64,000 bases of DNA from assembly GCA_934320655.1 (NCBI GenBank), contig CAKRFN010000003.1, forward strand, positions 186,001 to 250,000, written 5' to 3'. The notes beneath the pieces were generated by a model. It had not been told where the DNA came from. It did no database searches and saw nothing but the letters and a program-made list of their open reading frames with translations. Below, piece by piece: positions 1 to 8,175 of the stretch. Both the position numbers and the translations under genes were made by a program. The DNA comes from an uncultured Eubacterium sp. (GTDB lineage: Bacteria; Bacillota; Clostridia; Lachnospirales; Lachnospiraceae). Position 1 is the stretch's first letter. Every line of letters starts with the position of its first letter.

Positions 1-226
1 TCGTATCGTAGAAAAATAATGGTTTTGCACCCATCGCAGCCAGATCGTTGACACAGACTGCCACACAGTCTTTTCCTACCGTATCGTACCGTTCAAGTTC
101 TGCCGCTATGGATAATTTTCCACTTACCCCGTGTGTCTTTGATACCAGTACCGGATCAATCATGCCCCGGTAACTTATGATCGGTATTTCATTCGTAAGC
201 GTTTGCAACCCCAGTCTCTCTCTCAC
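1..226 (-). CDS. PurM-like AIR synthetase (5' end only)
   Basis: Only the first 75 codons are in the window. The frame opens at GTG 226-224, two codons after a stop, with AAGGGG eight bases upstream. The peptide contains DPVLVSKTHGVSGKL and VCVNDLAAMGAKPLFFYDT, which match the PurM pattern (TDGVGTKL, then MCVNDxxxxGAEPLFFLDY). PurM cyclises FGAM to AIR in purine synthesis. The usual 20-25 N-terminal residues before this point are missing, and TDGVGTKL is altered to KTHGVSGKL, so it may be a divergent AIR-synthase relative rather than the housekeeping enzyme. It faces away from the recombinases. The missing 3' part would decide. Confidence 0.6.
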   Translation of the reverse strand, partial: MRERLGLQTLTNEIPIISYRGMIDPVLVSKTHGVSGKLSIAAELERYDTVGKDCVAVCVNDLAAMGAKPLFFYDT

Positions 227-372
227 AAGTTAAACCCCTTACCTTATTAAAGTTTGCGGTAAAATACCACTAATGAATATTCTATCATTTTTCTTTTGTT
301 TTTCCTACACTTTTTTGAGTGTTTTTCAGTTTGTTGTTTTATTAAGTCTATCCATATCTTTAGTTTCTGGTC

Positions 373-443
373 TGTTCAACACGTGGAGCCAGCCCACACA
401 GCGGCTTCGCGTGTATTGAACACGGGGGAACTGTTCAACACAC
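373..443. repeat. Palindromic repeat cluster, left side of recombinase block
   Basis: Three half-sites of one family lie here: TGTTCAACACGTGG (373-386), TGTATTGAACAC (412-423) and TGTTCAACACAC (432-443). 412-443 forms an inverted repeat with 12-base arms and one mismatch. 373-390 also pairs imperfectly with 403-422. Two of the half-sites recur exactly at 6271-6282 and 6285-6298, on the far side of the recombinases and surface-protein genes. The position just ahead of two recombinase genes suggests binding or crossover sites. A folded leader of the recombinase transcript is the alternative. Confidence 0.6.
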
Positions 444-493
444 AGGCAGCTCCCCCGCAATGCCAAATGATAACTGATACAGGAGCAATTCGC

Positions 494-1462
494 ATGGAAA
501 ACAATATTTTTCTCACAACCGATCTGTCTGTGATCCTTCCGGAGACTGTGACTCCGGACATCTCTTTTGCTGACTTTTACCGCATCTACCTCTCCGACAT
601 GGAGGGCAGGCTGAAATCTACCACGCTTGCACGCAAGGATGCTATGATCCGCGACAAAATACTTCCCACCTTCGCGTCCATTCCGATGAACGCCATCTCG
701 CCGCAGCTCATCCGCACCTGGCAGACCTCCCTCATTGAACAGGGCTACCGCCCGACCTACTTAAAAACCATCGACATGCATCTGTTCGCGGTGTTTAAAT
801 ATGCCGCAAAATACTATGATTTCGAAAATCCGTACAACAAGGCGGACCACATGGGTTCGAGCACGACGAGCGCAATGCGGTTCTGGACGCTCGAACAGTA
901 CCGGACATTTATTCGGGAATTTTCCGGACAGCCACGGGTATTTCTCTCCTTTGAACTGCTCTACTGGTGCGGCATCCGCGTCGGCGAGCTGCTCGCACTG
1001 ACTCCGGCGGACATCGATGAGAAAAAGCATCTGCTCAAGATCACGAAAACCTATGTCCGCCACGACCACCGCGACATTATCTCCCCGCCAAAGACGGAAA
1101 ACAGTGTCCGGAACGTAGCAATGCCGGAGTTTCTCTACCGCGAAGTCATGGACTATATCCGCGCAGAGGACATTAAGAAAAATGAGCGGATCATCCCACG
1201 CTCCATCGATTTCCTGAAACACCATCTGCGCGCCGGCTGCAAACGCAGCGGTGTCCCGCAGATCCGCATTCACGATATCCGGCATTCCCACGTGTCACTG
1301 CTGATCGATCAGGGTTTCACGGCTGCGGCGATCGCGGAGCGCGTCGGCCACAAACATATTTCCACCACGATGAACGTGTACGCGCATCTGTTCCCGAACC
1401 GACAGGCAATGCTTGTGGAGGCGCTGGAACAGATGCATGACGGGACATTCCAGTGGCGGTAA
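494..1462 (+). CDS. Tyrosine recombinase/integrase 1
   Basis: A 322-residue site-specific recombinase. The start is ATG 494 with AGGAG eight bases upstream; an earlier in-frame ATG would read through the palindromic repeats. Residues about 25-110 are a core-binding (SAM-like) domain, and about 130-322 the catalytic domain. The catalytic set is visible: Arg in GIRVGELLAL, Lys in PPKTENSVR, H-x-x-R in IHDIRHSHVS, His in VGHKHISTT and the Tyr nucleophile in MNVYAHLFP. It sits 13 bases ahead of a paralogue of identical length in an apparent operon. Recombinases of this size drive DNA inversion, cassette exchange or integration. No excisionase or phage gene is nearby, so a resident switching enzyme is more likely than a phage integrase. 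Confidence 0.9.
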   Translation: MENNIFLTTDLSVILPETVTPDISFADFYRIYLSDMEGRLKSTTLARKDAMIRDKILPTFASIPMNAISPQLIRTWQTSLIEQGYRPTYLKTIDMHLFAVFKYAAKYYDFENPYNKADHMGSSTTSAMRFWTLEQYRTFIREFSGQPRVFLSFELLYWCGIRVGELLALTPADIDEKKHLLKITKTYVRHDHRDIISPPKTENSVRNVAMPEFLYREVMDYIRAEDIKKNERIIPRSIDFLKHHLRAGCKRSGVPQIRIHDIRHSHVSLLIDQGFTAAAIAERVGHKHISTTMNVYAHLFPNRQAMLVEALEQMHDGTFQWR

Positions 1463-1475
1463 AAAGGAGGTTCAC

Positions 1476-2444
1476 ATGCCAAGACTCAATCCCAAGGAGC
1501 ACGCCCCGGTGATTCCGGCGCCGGTCTCCGATGACATCACTTTTGCAGAATTTTACCAGATCTATTTTCACGACATGGAGGTGCGGCTCAAGCCCGCCTC
1601 CCTTTCGTCTAAGCAGCATGTTTTTTCTGACAAGATCCTGCCGTTTTTCGGCACGCTGCGGATGCGCGACATCACGACACAGCATGTCCGCAAATGGCAG
1701 TCCGTGATCCTGCGTCAGAACTACAGCAACACTTACCAGCAGCTCATCGATTTCCAGCTGTCTGCGTTCATGAATTACGCATCGCGCTACTACGATTTCC
1801 CGAATCCGTGCATCAAAGCCGGACATATCGGGAGCAGCCAGACGAAAAAGCTCAATTTCTGGACACTGGAGGAATACGAGCGGTTTATCAGCCATTTTTC
1901 CAAAGATCCGGAGGCATTTACCGCCTTTGAGATCCTCTACTGGACAGGCATGCGTCAGGGTGAGCTGCTCGCGCTGACTCCGGCGGACATTGATGCTGCC
2001 CACAAACAGATCCATATCACCAAATCCTACACACAGATCGACGGCAAAGACATCATATCCACGCCAAAGACGAAAAAGAGTACCCGGGATGTGGATATTC
2101 CGCAGTTTCTGCTGAATGAGATCAACGTTTATCTGCACACGCGCCACATCGCGCCGGATCACCGGATGTTTGAACGCACGCGCCACTACCTCTTTTTCAA
2201 GCTGAACAAGGGCTGTCAGGACAGCGGTGTGCGCAGGATCCGCACGCACGACATCCGTCATTCGCATGTTTCCCTGCTCATCAACGCAGGCTTTTCGGCG
2301 CTCGACATCGCAGAGCGCGTCGGCCACGAATCGGTCTCCACGACGCTCGATGTCTACGCCCACTTCTTTCCTGACCAGCAGCAGATGCTCATCGACCGGC
2401 TCGAGGAGCTGCACGCGGCAGACGACGCAAACGCCGAAAAATAG
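1476..2444 (+). CDS. Tyrosine recombinase/integrase 2
   Basis: Also 322 residues and clearly paralogous to the preceding gene along its whole length (shared ISFADFYRIY/ITFAEFYQIY start of the core-binding domain, GELLALTPADID, HDIRHSHVSLLI). The start is ATG 1476 behind AGGAGG at 1465-1470. Catalytic residues: Arg in GMRQGELLAL, Lys in STPKTKKS, H-x-x-R in THDIRHSHVS, His in VGHESVSTT, Tyr in LDVYAHFFP. Paired recombinases of equal size commonly act together on asymmetric sites. The stop codon is only 26 bases before the open frame of an S-layer-like module, and base composition changes abruptly there, as expected at a recombination junction. Confidence 0.9.
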   Translation: MPRLNPKEHAPVIPAPVSDDITFAEFYQIYFHDMEVRLKPASLSSKQHVFSDKILPFFGTLRMRDITTQHVRKWQSVILRQNYSNTYQQLIDFQLSAFMNYASRYYDFPNPCIKAGHIGSSQTKKLNFWTLEEYERFISHFSKDPEAFTAFEILYWTGMRQGELLALTPADIDAAHKQIHITKSYTQIDGKDIISTPKTKKSTRDVDIPQFLLNEINVYLHTRHIAPDHRMFERTRHYLFFKLNKGCQDSGVRRIRTHDIRHSHVSLLINAGFSALDIAERVGHESVSTTLDVYAHFFPDQQQMLIDRLEELHAADDANAEK

Positions 2445-2470
2445 GTCAAAAACCATTTTGGGGAAGTGGA

Positions 2471-5407
2471 TTGGGTAACACTAAAGTAGTGGTCAAAGAG
2501 GCAACTCAGAAGCCCCAGCCGGAAGTACAGCAGCCGATCTCTATTTCTTCTGTTACCGCTACAAAGGTAAATGAGTTGACTGTAACATTTGCTAACGCAG
2601 TTGGCAGCCCGTCAGCTATCACCTTCGCTGTAAAGAAGGGCAACAGCGCTGTTGAAACAGCATCTACCAAATGGTCAGATGACAAGACATCCGTTGTTAT
2701 CAAAACTGTAGCAAAGATGACAAAGGGTACCTATACGGTAACCGCTAAAGACGGCGAGACAGAGACAACAGGTTCTGCTGAGGTTGTAGCTCAGTATGTT
2801 GCTTCTATCGAAATCTTAAACAATGTAGCATTAACAGGTACGCATAAATTCTCTACTACCGGTGGAGCAATCGAAGGCGGCGAGTGCTATGTATACTATG
2901 ATGTATTAGACCAGTATGGCGAGTCATTAAGAAGCTCTACAAGCATTGAGTGGAGCACATCTACTGCTAAGCCTACTGATAAGAGAACCGAAGGAAAGCT
3001 GATCTTAACCAGATCTGATCAGAAGGCATTTACTTATGGCGAGCAGATTTATGTAACTGGTGTATATGGCAAAACAGGTGTTTCTGTAACAAAGACCCTG
3101 ACCATCGGCGCTAAGCAGTCATTAGATACTGTAGAAGTTGTTGGATTCGCAAAGAAGGGTACAAATACTCTGTTAACCAGCCTTCCTGCCGGTTTCAAGA
3201 CAGGTGCATACTACATGCTGTTTACTGTTAAGGATCAGAATGGAAACGCAATGTCTGTAGAAAAAGACTACTTAGCATCTGGTGATACACAGGTTACTTT
3301 TGTTTCTGACAATGTATTAGTTGTTAAGGAAATCAAAGACGGCGAGACAATCGTTAATATCGATGGTACGGATTACAAGGCTGTACTTGTAACTCCCGGT
3401 CAGAATGTTGACAAGGGTGGCGAAGTAACGATCACCGCTATTGCAAACAAGACTGGTAAGAAGACCGAGTGCAAGCTTGTTGTTGGCAATGCACAGATCT
3501 TAAAGAGCTTCACAATGAGTGCTCCGGATGGCGTTGTTGCCGATGGTGAGACTGTTGAGATTCCTTTCGTTGCATTAGATCAGGATGGCAAGGACATCAC
3601 CGCTTTCACTACATTAGCAAACCAGACAGATTTCAGCAACCTGACTCTGAACTCATCAGAAGGTGTCTTATACCTCGAGGAGCAGAATGACGGAACAGCT
3701 AAACTGAAATATGCAGACTCTAAGACTAGATGGGGAAGTGATTCTGCAGATGGCATTGACCGTCCGATCTCTCTTACTTCTGTAGTTGTAGGCGGAGATA
3801 CCAGCAATCTGATGATCTATGTATCAGATAAGGCTAGACCGGACGCTATTAAAGATGTCGACATGAGCTCTGTATTGGTTGAGGGTGGTTCTATTAAGTA
3901 TACGCTTAGTGATTTCACATTCTTAGATCAGTACGGAAGAGAGATCAAAGGATTTAGCAGACCGGATTCAGATGATCGTTTCGAGAATGCAAACCGTGGA
4001 TATGTAAAGGATAATGGTTTCTTTGCAGCAGCAGCATCCGGCAACATCATTGGTGGCACAGATTTTGATAAATATGCTTTCGGTATTAAGGTCGAGTACA
4101 AGGGTAATGCTAACTACTTAACTACAGATACCGTTGCAGATACTTTGAATACTAAAAAGCTTTCTGATGTTATCTATGATGAGACTGCTAATATCATGGA
4201 TAGTAATGGCATTTTAACCAGAAAAGCAACAGGTAAAACACTTGTAACCAGCTCAGGAGCTGTAACTGCAAGCACAGACAATCAGACTGTGAAGTTCACA
4301 ATCGTTAAGCAGAAACAGGTAGCGAACTCTCAGCTTGAGGAAGTGAGCACAGCAAAGACTAAGAGCTTCAAGATCGTAAACATCAACAAGGTAAGCAGCT
4401 TTGAGATCAAAGACCTGAAGAAGCAGTTTGTACCGACAGATGTTTCCGGTTCTGCAAACTTGTTCATTTACAATGGCAGCTCATTAACGAGTACAGAATT
4501 CAATAACGCTGTTTCTGCGGGTGCCATTGATAATGATCATACCCAGACTGTCAAAGTAGTTGGTAAATTCAACGGTGAAACAGTTGAAGTTCCTCATAGC
4601 TACTACACCATTCAGGGTAGCAAATTAGGAAGCGCTACAAATGCTGATGGTACGATTGCAGAGAGTGCTAAGACAGAAAATGGTCACAAGCTGACTGTAG
4701 TAACAACTAACGCTGATAAGTTCGCTTATAAGGATCTGTACGATGCTAACAGCTCAAATGGTACAAGAAAAGATACCACTGATACGATTGTAGCGACTAT
4801 CTACAGCAGAACTAATACAAAGCTTGATGTTGCAAAGAAGACTTTGACTATTTCTGATGCTAAGCCGTCTGCTACAACTATCAAGGCTGGCGATGCTTAC
4901 ACCTATCTTCCTACTGACACAAAGATTGGTTCGATTTCAACTGGTTCTGCCGGATTATTGAATGTCAATGTAACTGTTACTAATGGTGATGCTAAAAATA
5001 ATCTCCCTGGCAGCGAAGCAGAAAAATTCTTTACTGAGTATGGTCCTAAGGGATTCAAGGTAGTTGACCAGTACGACGTAGATATCACTGATAGTGTAGA
5101 AAGCGCCGACAAGTTAACATTCAAGGTATCAAATGCTGTAGAAAACGCTTCCGGATATGCTGATAACAACTTCACTGTAAACAGCAATGATAGCAAAAAT
5201 GCATCCATTACCGGTGCTGAGTTAGGCGATAAGTTCACCTTAACTGTAACAGCAGATTACAATGGAGCTGTTTCAAAGAATATCACGATTACTGTAGGTG
5301 CTGATAGAAGCGCGTTTGTATCTAGCAATGCTGCTGGAAACTCCTACAAAAATCAGCTTGTTAAGAATTGGCTTGAGCCGCAGCGTACTGCAGGTTTAGG
5401 TAACTAA
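2471..5407 (+). CDS. S-layer/Ig-type surface protein module lacking N-terminus
   Basis: A 978-codon frame opening at TTG 2471 (no good Shine-Dalgarno site) and ending at TAA 5407. It has no signal peptide, no membrane segment and no SLH or other wall-anchor domain. It begins inside a Thr/Val-rich Ig-like beta-sandwich (ISISSVTATKVNELTVTF) and continues as repeated beta-rich domains with recurring DQYGE, DQNGN, DQDGK, DQYGR and DQYDV turns, typical of S-layer protein C-terminal regions. Codon choice (AAG, GTA, CTG, few rare codons) and lower GC than the recombinases resemble a highly expressed surface protein. The upstream frame stays open into the recombinase tail without an ATG. I infer a silent or switchable C-terminal cassette. 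An intact gene with an odd start, or a decayed one, is possible. Confidence 0.75.
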   Translation: MGNTKVVVKEATQKPQPEVQQPISISSVTATKVNELTVTFANAVGSPSAITFAVKKGNSAVETASTKWSDDKTSVVIKTVAKMTKGTYTVTAKDGETETTGSAEVVAQYVASIEILNNVALTGTHKFSTTGGAIEGGECYVYYDVLDQYGESLRSSTSIEWSTSTAKPTDKRTEGKLILTRSDQKAFTYGEQIYVTGVYGKTGVSVTKTLTIGAKQSLDTVEVVGFAKKGTNTLLTSLPAGFKTGAYYMLFTVKDQNGNAMSVEKDYLASGDTQVTFVSDNVLVVKEIKDGETIVNIDGTDYKAVLVTPGQNVDKGGEVTITAIANKTGKKTECKLVVGNAQILKSFTMSAPDGVVADGETVEIPFVALDQDGKDITAFTTLANQTDFSNLTLNSSEGVLYLEEQNDGTAKLKYADSKTRWGSDSADGIDRPISLTSVVVGGDTSNLMIYVSDKARPDAIKDVDMSSVLVEGGSIKYTLSDFTFLDQYGREIKGFSRPDSDDRFENANRGYVKDNGFFAAAASGNIIGGTDFDKYAFGIKVEYKGNANYLTTDTVADTLNTKKLSDVIYDETANIMDSNGILTRKATGKTLVTSSGAVTASTDNQTVKFTIVKQKQVANSQLEEVSTAKTKSFKIVNINKVSSFEIKDLKKQFVPTDVSGSANLFIYNGSSLTSTEFNNAVSAGAIDNDHTQTVKVVGKFNGETVEVPHSYYTIQGSKLGSATNADGTIAESAKTENGHKLTVVTTNADKFAYKDLYDANSSNGTRKDTTDTIVATIYSRTNTKLDVAKKTLTISDAKPSATTIKAGDAYTYLPTDTKIGSISTGSAGLLNVNVTVTNGDAKNNLPGSEAEKFFTEYGPKGFKVVDQYDVDITDSVESADKLTFKVSNAVENASGYADNNFTVNSNDSKNASITGAELGDKFTLTVTADYNGAVSKNITITVGADRSAFVSSNAAGNSYKNQLVKNWLEPQRTAGLGN

Positions 5408-5447
5408 TCCAACAGGAAACAAACACAAACGATATGTTTGATACAGG

Positions 5448-5473
5448 AAAACCCGAGATTTCTCGGGTTTTCT
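5448..5473 (+). terminator. Rho-independent terminator after surface cassette
   Basis: AAAACCCGAGA (5448-5458) pairs perfectly with TCTCGGGTTTT (5461-5471). It lies 40 bases after the cassette stop and just ahead of the next gene. Confidence 0.85.
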
Positions 5474-5498
5474 TGATTATATGGAGGAGATTGATCCT

Positions 5499-6227
5499 AT
5501 GAAATGTACAAAAGTATTGAGACAAGTAACACTTTCCGTATTATTTTTGTTCTTGTGCCTTTCCTTCTGCCCCAAAGAGGCAATGGCTGCTGGCATCAAA
5601 CTGAACAAAACAGCAATCACTCTTTGCCGCTACCACGAATATAAGTTAAAAGTAACCGGCACAAAACAAAAAGTAAAATGGAAATCATCCAACAAAATCG
5701 TTGCCAGTGTCAATCAAAAGGGAGTTGTAAAAGCAAACGAAGCAGGCACAGCAATCATCAAAGCCACCATTGACAAAAAGCAGTTAACATGCAAAGTTAC
5801 GGTCAAAGAATACACTCCGCAGGAGGAATATGCTGCTTACGGTTATCTGGCTGCCCAAAAATTGTTCTTAAATGATAAGAAATTGAAAATATCAGATGCC
5901 CGATATTCTACATACATGGACGGCAGGGAGTTTTCATATTTTCAGTGCACCTACACGGACAATGCCGGAAAATCCAAAACAGCATATGTCAGCATCTATC
6001 AAAATGATAGCTCCAGCCTGCTTGAAATGAACGTAAACACCAAGCGTTATGGGAATCTGATCGTGGAAATCAGTGGAAGTAAAATGGAACAGATGATGTT
6101 GGATCGAAGCACGGAGCTGAACGCATCTTCCATAGAGAAAATTGCAACCCTCATTGAAAAAAATGAGGTTATTGCTCCCACCGCCGGAGACATGTTCCAG
6201 ACAAAACACTCGTGGCTGAATCTGTAA
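5499..6227 (+). CDS. Secreted protein with bacterial Ig-like (BIG2-type) domain
   Basis: A 242-residue protein. ATG 5499 is preceded by GGAGGAG nine bases upstream; an in-frame ATG at 5481 overlaps that site and is rejected. Residues 1-30 form a signal peptide (KVLRQVTLSVLFLFLCLSF, cleavage near AMAA-G). About 31-100 is a BIG2-like fold (KLNKTAITL, then KWKSSNKIVASVNQKGVV, then AGTAIIKAT). The remaining 140 residues are a mixed domain I do not recognise. It lies inside the repeat-bracketed block behind the S-layer module, so it may belong to the same surface locus. The gene is followed by the right-hand palindrome. Confidence 0.75.
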   Translation: MKCTKVLRQVTLSVLFLFLCLSFCPKEAMAAGIKLNKTAITLCRYHEYKLKVTGTKQKVKWKSSNKIVASVNQKGVVKANEAGTAIIKATIDKKQLTCKVTVKEYTPQEEYAAYGYLAAQKLFLNDKKLKISDARYSTYMDGREFSYFQCTYTDNAGKSKTAYVSIYQNDSSSLLEMNVNTKRYGNLIVEISGSKMEQMMLDRSTELNASSIEKIATLIEKNEVIAPTAGDMFQTKHSWLNL

Positions 6228-6531
6228 ATTCCAGTCTGATTTCATACATTTTTTCAAAAAAATCCCCCCATGTATTGAACACTGTGTTCAACACGTGGGG
6301 GCTCTCTATTTTTCTGGCTTTGCGGCACTTTTTGGTGTGCAACATTTTTACCCATTTACAAAAAGTGCGCAAATTTTTCAGTTTACAAATCCATTCCGCT
6401 CCGCTATACTACTCGACATAACCTGAAACGGGATATGGAATTATTATTTTTCCTTGTCTGATACATTTCACGTATTAGACACTCTGTTACTGGAGATAAT
6501 ATTAAGATTATATAGCCTGCGGTCGTCAGAT
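6228..6531. other. Intergenic region with palindrome; no gene seen
   Basis: About 300 bases between the Ig-like gene and the AbiEii gene on the other strand. It contains the 37-base palindrome at 6265-6301 and AT-rich sequence. I see no further gene or RNA. Confidence 0.6.
6265..6301. repeat. Palindrome, right side of recombinase block
   Basis: Arms CCCCCATGTATTGAACAC (6265-6282) and GTGTTCAACACGTGGGGG (6284-6301) flank one base and pair with two mismatches that would be G-U in RNA. The inner half-sites are identical to 412-423 and 373-386. With its GC-rich base and a T-rich tail it could also terminate transcription of the preceding gene, so both readings are kept. Confidence 0.7.
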
Positions 6532-7446
6532 TTATCTTTTCCACATATTTTCTTTCGATGACCACATTCCCCAAAACTCATTTTCCTGTAAGATTGCTTC
6601 ATATACAGGACCTAAAAACCGCTCTATTTGTATCAATACAGCAGAAAAATCAGGCTTTTCAAGTCCGGGACCCGGATCATAATTATTCCATAAGTTCTGA
6701 AGAAATTCATTTTGATCAAATGCTATTATTTTCTCTAAACTATCTCTCTCATAAGAAGTACCTCTATGCTGCAATGTTTCAAAAATAGCTTCCTGCAACA
6801 CTCTGCCCTCAAAATCAAATACCTGTGACCAATAAAAGATATCATAAAAATCTTTCATTCTACTGGTCGCAGTCATTCTCTTTAAAATAGCATCAAATTT
6901 CTCTGCCATTGTACTTTCCAGTGAGTATGTATAGATATTCGGTTCCTTGAATCCCTCCAGTCTGGTTGTTACGGATCGTTTCACTGCGCCCGGTACTATC
7001 ACATCATCCACTCCTATATCAATCGAAAACGGAATTCTCACATTTTTAATACGTGCCATTAGATTGATATTTACACCGGAATATTTCTTTTCCAAAGTAA
7101 TCTCTTTTGTACCCAAAACCTCTAATGTAATAAACGCATTATGTGTATCTGCTTGACAGACCTCCTTTATAACTTTTTCCATGTCAGCTAAATCGTTTGA
7201 CATCCTCTTGAGCATAAAATCTATATCCATAGTTGGTCTGCCCTCATAATTGGAAATGGTATATAAAAACATTCCTCCTTTCAAAATAAGATTCTCTGCA
7301 TATTGAGACATCTCCAGTTTACGAAGAAACTCCTCCTGCGCAAAAAGCTGTAAACAGGTCTGATAATTGATGCCAGTGTCCCTTGCCTGTTTCTTTAACC
7401 TGAAAAGCACGGAAGCCCCCATATCCTTGATCTCTTTTACAGCCAT
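6532..7446 (-). CDS. abiEii: AbiEii-type nucleotidyltransferase toxin
   Basis: A 304-residue AbiEii/AbiGii family protein, the toxin half of a type IV toxin-antitoxin and abortive-infection system. Members transfer nucleotides, often to tRNA, and arrest growth on phage infection. Visible motifs: LILKGGMFLY (Gly-Gly of the nucleotidyltransferase fold, about 53-62), RPTMDIDF (Asp-x-Asp metal ligands, about 69-76), and the C-terminal KFDAILKRM and RMKDFYDIFYW signatures. The start ATG 7446 overlaps the end of the antitoxin gene by ten bases (ATGGCTGTAA), giving coupled translation. All key residues seem intact, so it is probably active. Confidence 0.85.
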   Translation of the reverse strand: MAVKEIKDMGASVLFRLKKQARDTGINYQTCLQLFAQEEFLRKLEMSQYAENLILKGGMFLYTISNYEGRPTMDIDFMLKRMSNDLADMEKVIKEVCQADTHNAFITLEVLGTKEITLEKKYSGVNINLMARIKNVRIPFSIDIGVDDVIVPGAVKRSVTTRLEGFKEPNIYTYSLESTMAEKFDAILKRMTATSRMKDFYDIFYWSQVFDFEGRVLQEAIFETLQHRGTSYERDSLEKIIAFDQNEFLQNLWNNYDPGPGLEKPDFSAVLIQIERFLGPVYEAILQENEFWGMWSSKENMWKR

Positions 7447-8036
7447 ACTCCCAATACTCCCCTTGCTTTTTTTTCAACACCCAGTTTCTCTGCATATATC
7501 ATCAACCTGGCAGTGTCCTTATCCTTGTCTCTAATATATCTTTGAATGATTGTATTATACATCTCGCCATCCATTTTCTTAACGTGCCGCAGGCAATCAC
7601 AAATGACACGCTCTCTATCATAGATTCTTACCTCTATTCCGTCTATCGTTCCCTCACTTAAACCAATATCTAATCTGCTCTCATCAATGAAATGTGGTTT
7701 TATAATAGGAAACTCCAATTTGAACTTATTTCTTGCAGATCTATTATCTACCGCTATGTGCCAAACTCCGGGCACCCGATCTATATAGCCATAATACATC
7801 GCCGCAGATAAATCACAGATAATCGCTTTAGGAAAGAGTGCTGCTATAACTGATACCTCCGCAAAAGCCCTTTCGTCCTGCCACTGATAATAGCCATACT
7901 TTACTTTCTCTACAGTTCCCTCTTCTATCAGCTTCTGTAGTGTCTGATAAGATATACCTTCCCTTGTAAGTTCGCAGGTACGCATGATTCCACCATAGCG
8001 TTCAAATATTGATTCATAATTTACAACCTTGTTCAT
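7437..8036 (-). CDS. abiEi: AbiEi-type antitoxin/transcriptional regulator
   Basis: About 199 residues. The N-terminal winged helix (about 8-50: YGGIMRTCELTREGISYQTLQKLIEEG) binds DNA in this family and represses the operon; the rest is the AbiEi C-terminal domain with RIYDRERVICDCLRHVKKMD. A GTG three codons upstream (8045) is an alternative start. It precedes and overlaps abiEii. A paralogue with the same layout lies at 47635-48255, and both end in G-x-W-L. The pair abuts the recombinase block, so it may have arrived with it. Confidence 0.8.
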   Translation of the reverse strand: MNKVVNYESIFERYGGIMRTCELTREGISYQTLQKLIEEGTVEKVKYGYYQWQDERAFAEVSVIAALFPKAIICDLSAAMYYGYIDRVPGVWHIAVDNRSARNKFKLEFPIIKPHFIDESRLDIGLSEGTIDGIEVRIYDRERVICDCLRHVKKMDGEMYNTIIQRYIRDKDKDTARLMIYAEKLGVEKKARGVLGVWL

Positions 8037-8122
8037 ATATATCACCGCAAAACAACTTCATACAATTTATTTATAGTTTTTGTATCATTTTCTATTATAC
8101 AGAAATCCTGCCATAAATCAAG

Positions 8123-8156
8123 AAAAAGCTGCCCTCCTGCCGGAGAACAGCTTTTT
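8123..8156 (-). terminator. Terminator of the ATP synthase operon
   Basis: AAAAAGCTG (8123-8131) and CAGCTTTTT (8148-8156) form a stem with a 16-base partly paired loop and a T-tract on the minus strand, 20 bases after the atpC stop. Confidence 0.8.
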
Positions 8157-8175
8157 ACATATCTGATATTTTGTT

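Noticed and set aside
1317..2456. 379-codon minus-strand frame over the second recombinase
   Set aside because: Antisense shadow of a gene with complete catalytic motifs; no start signal and no recognisable product.
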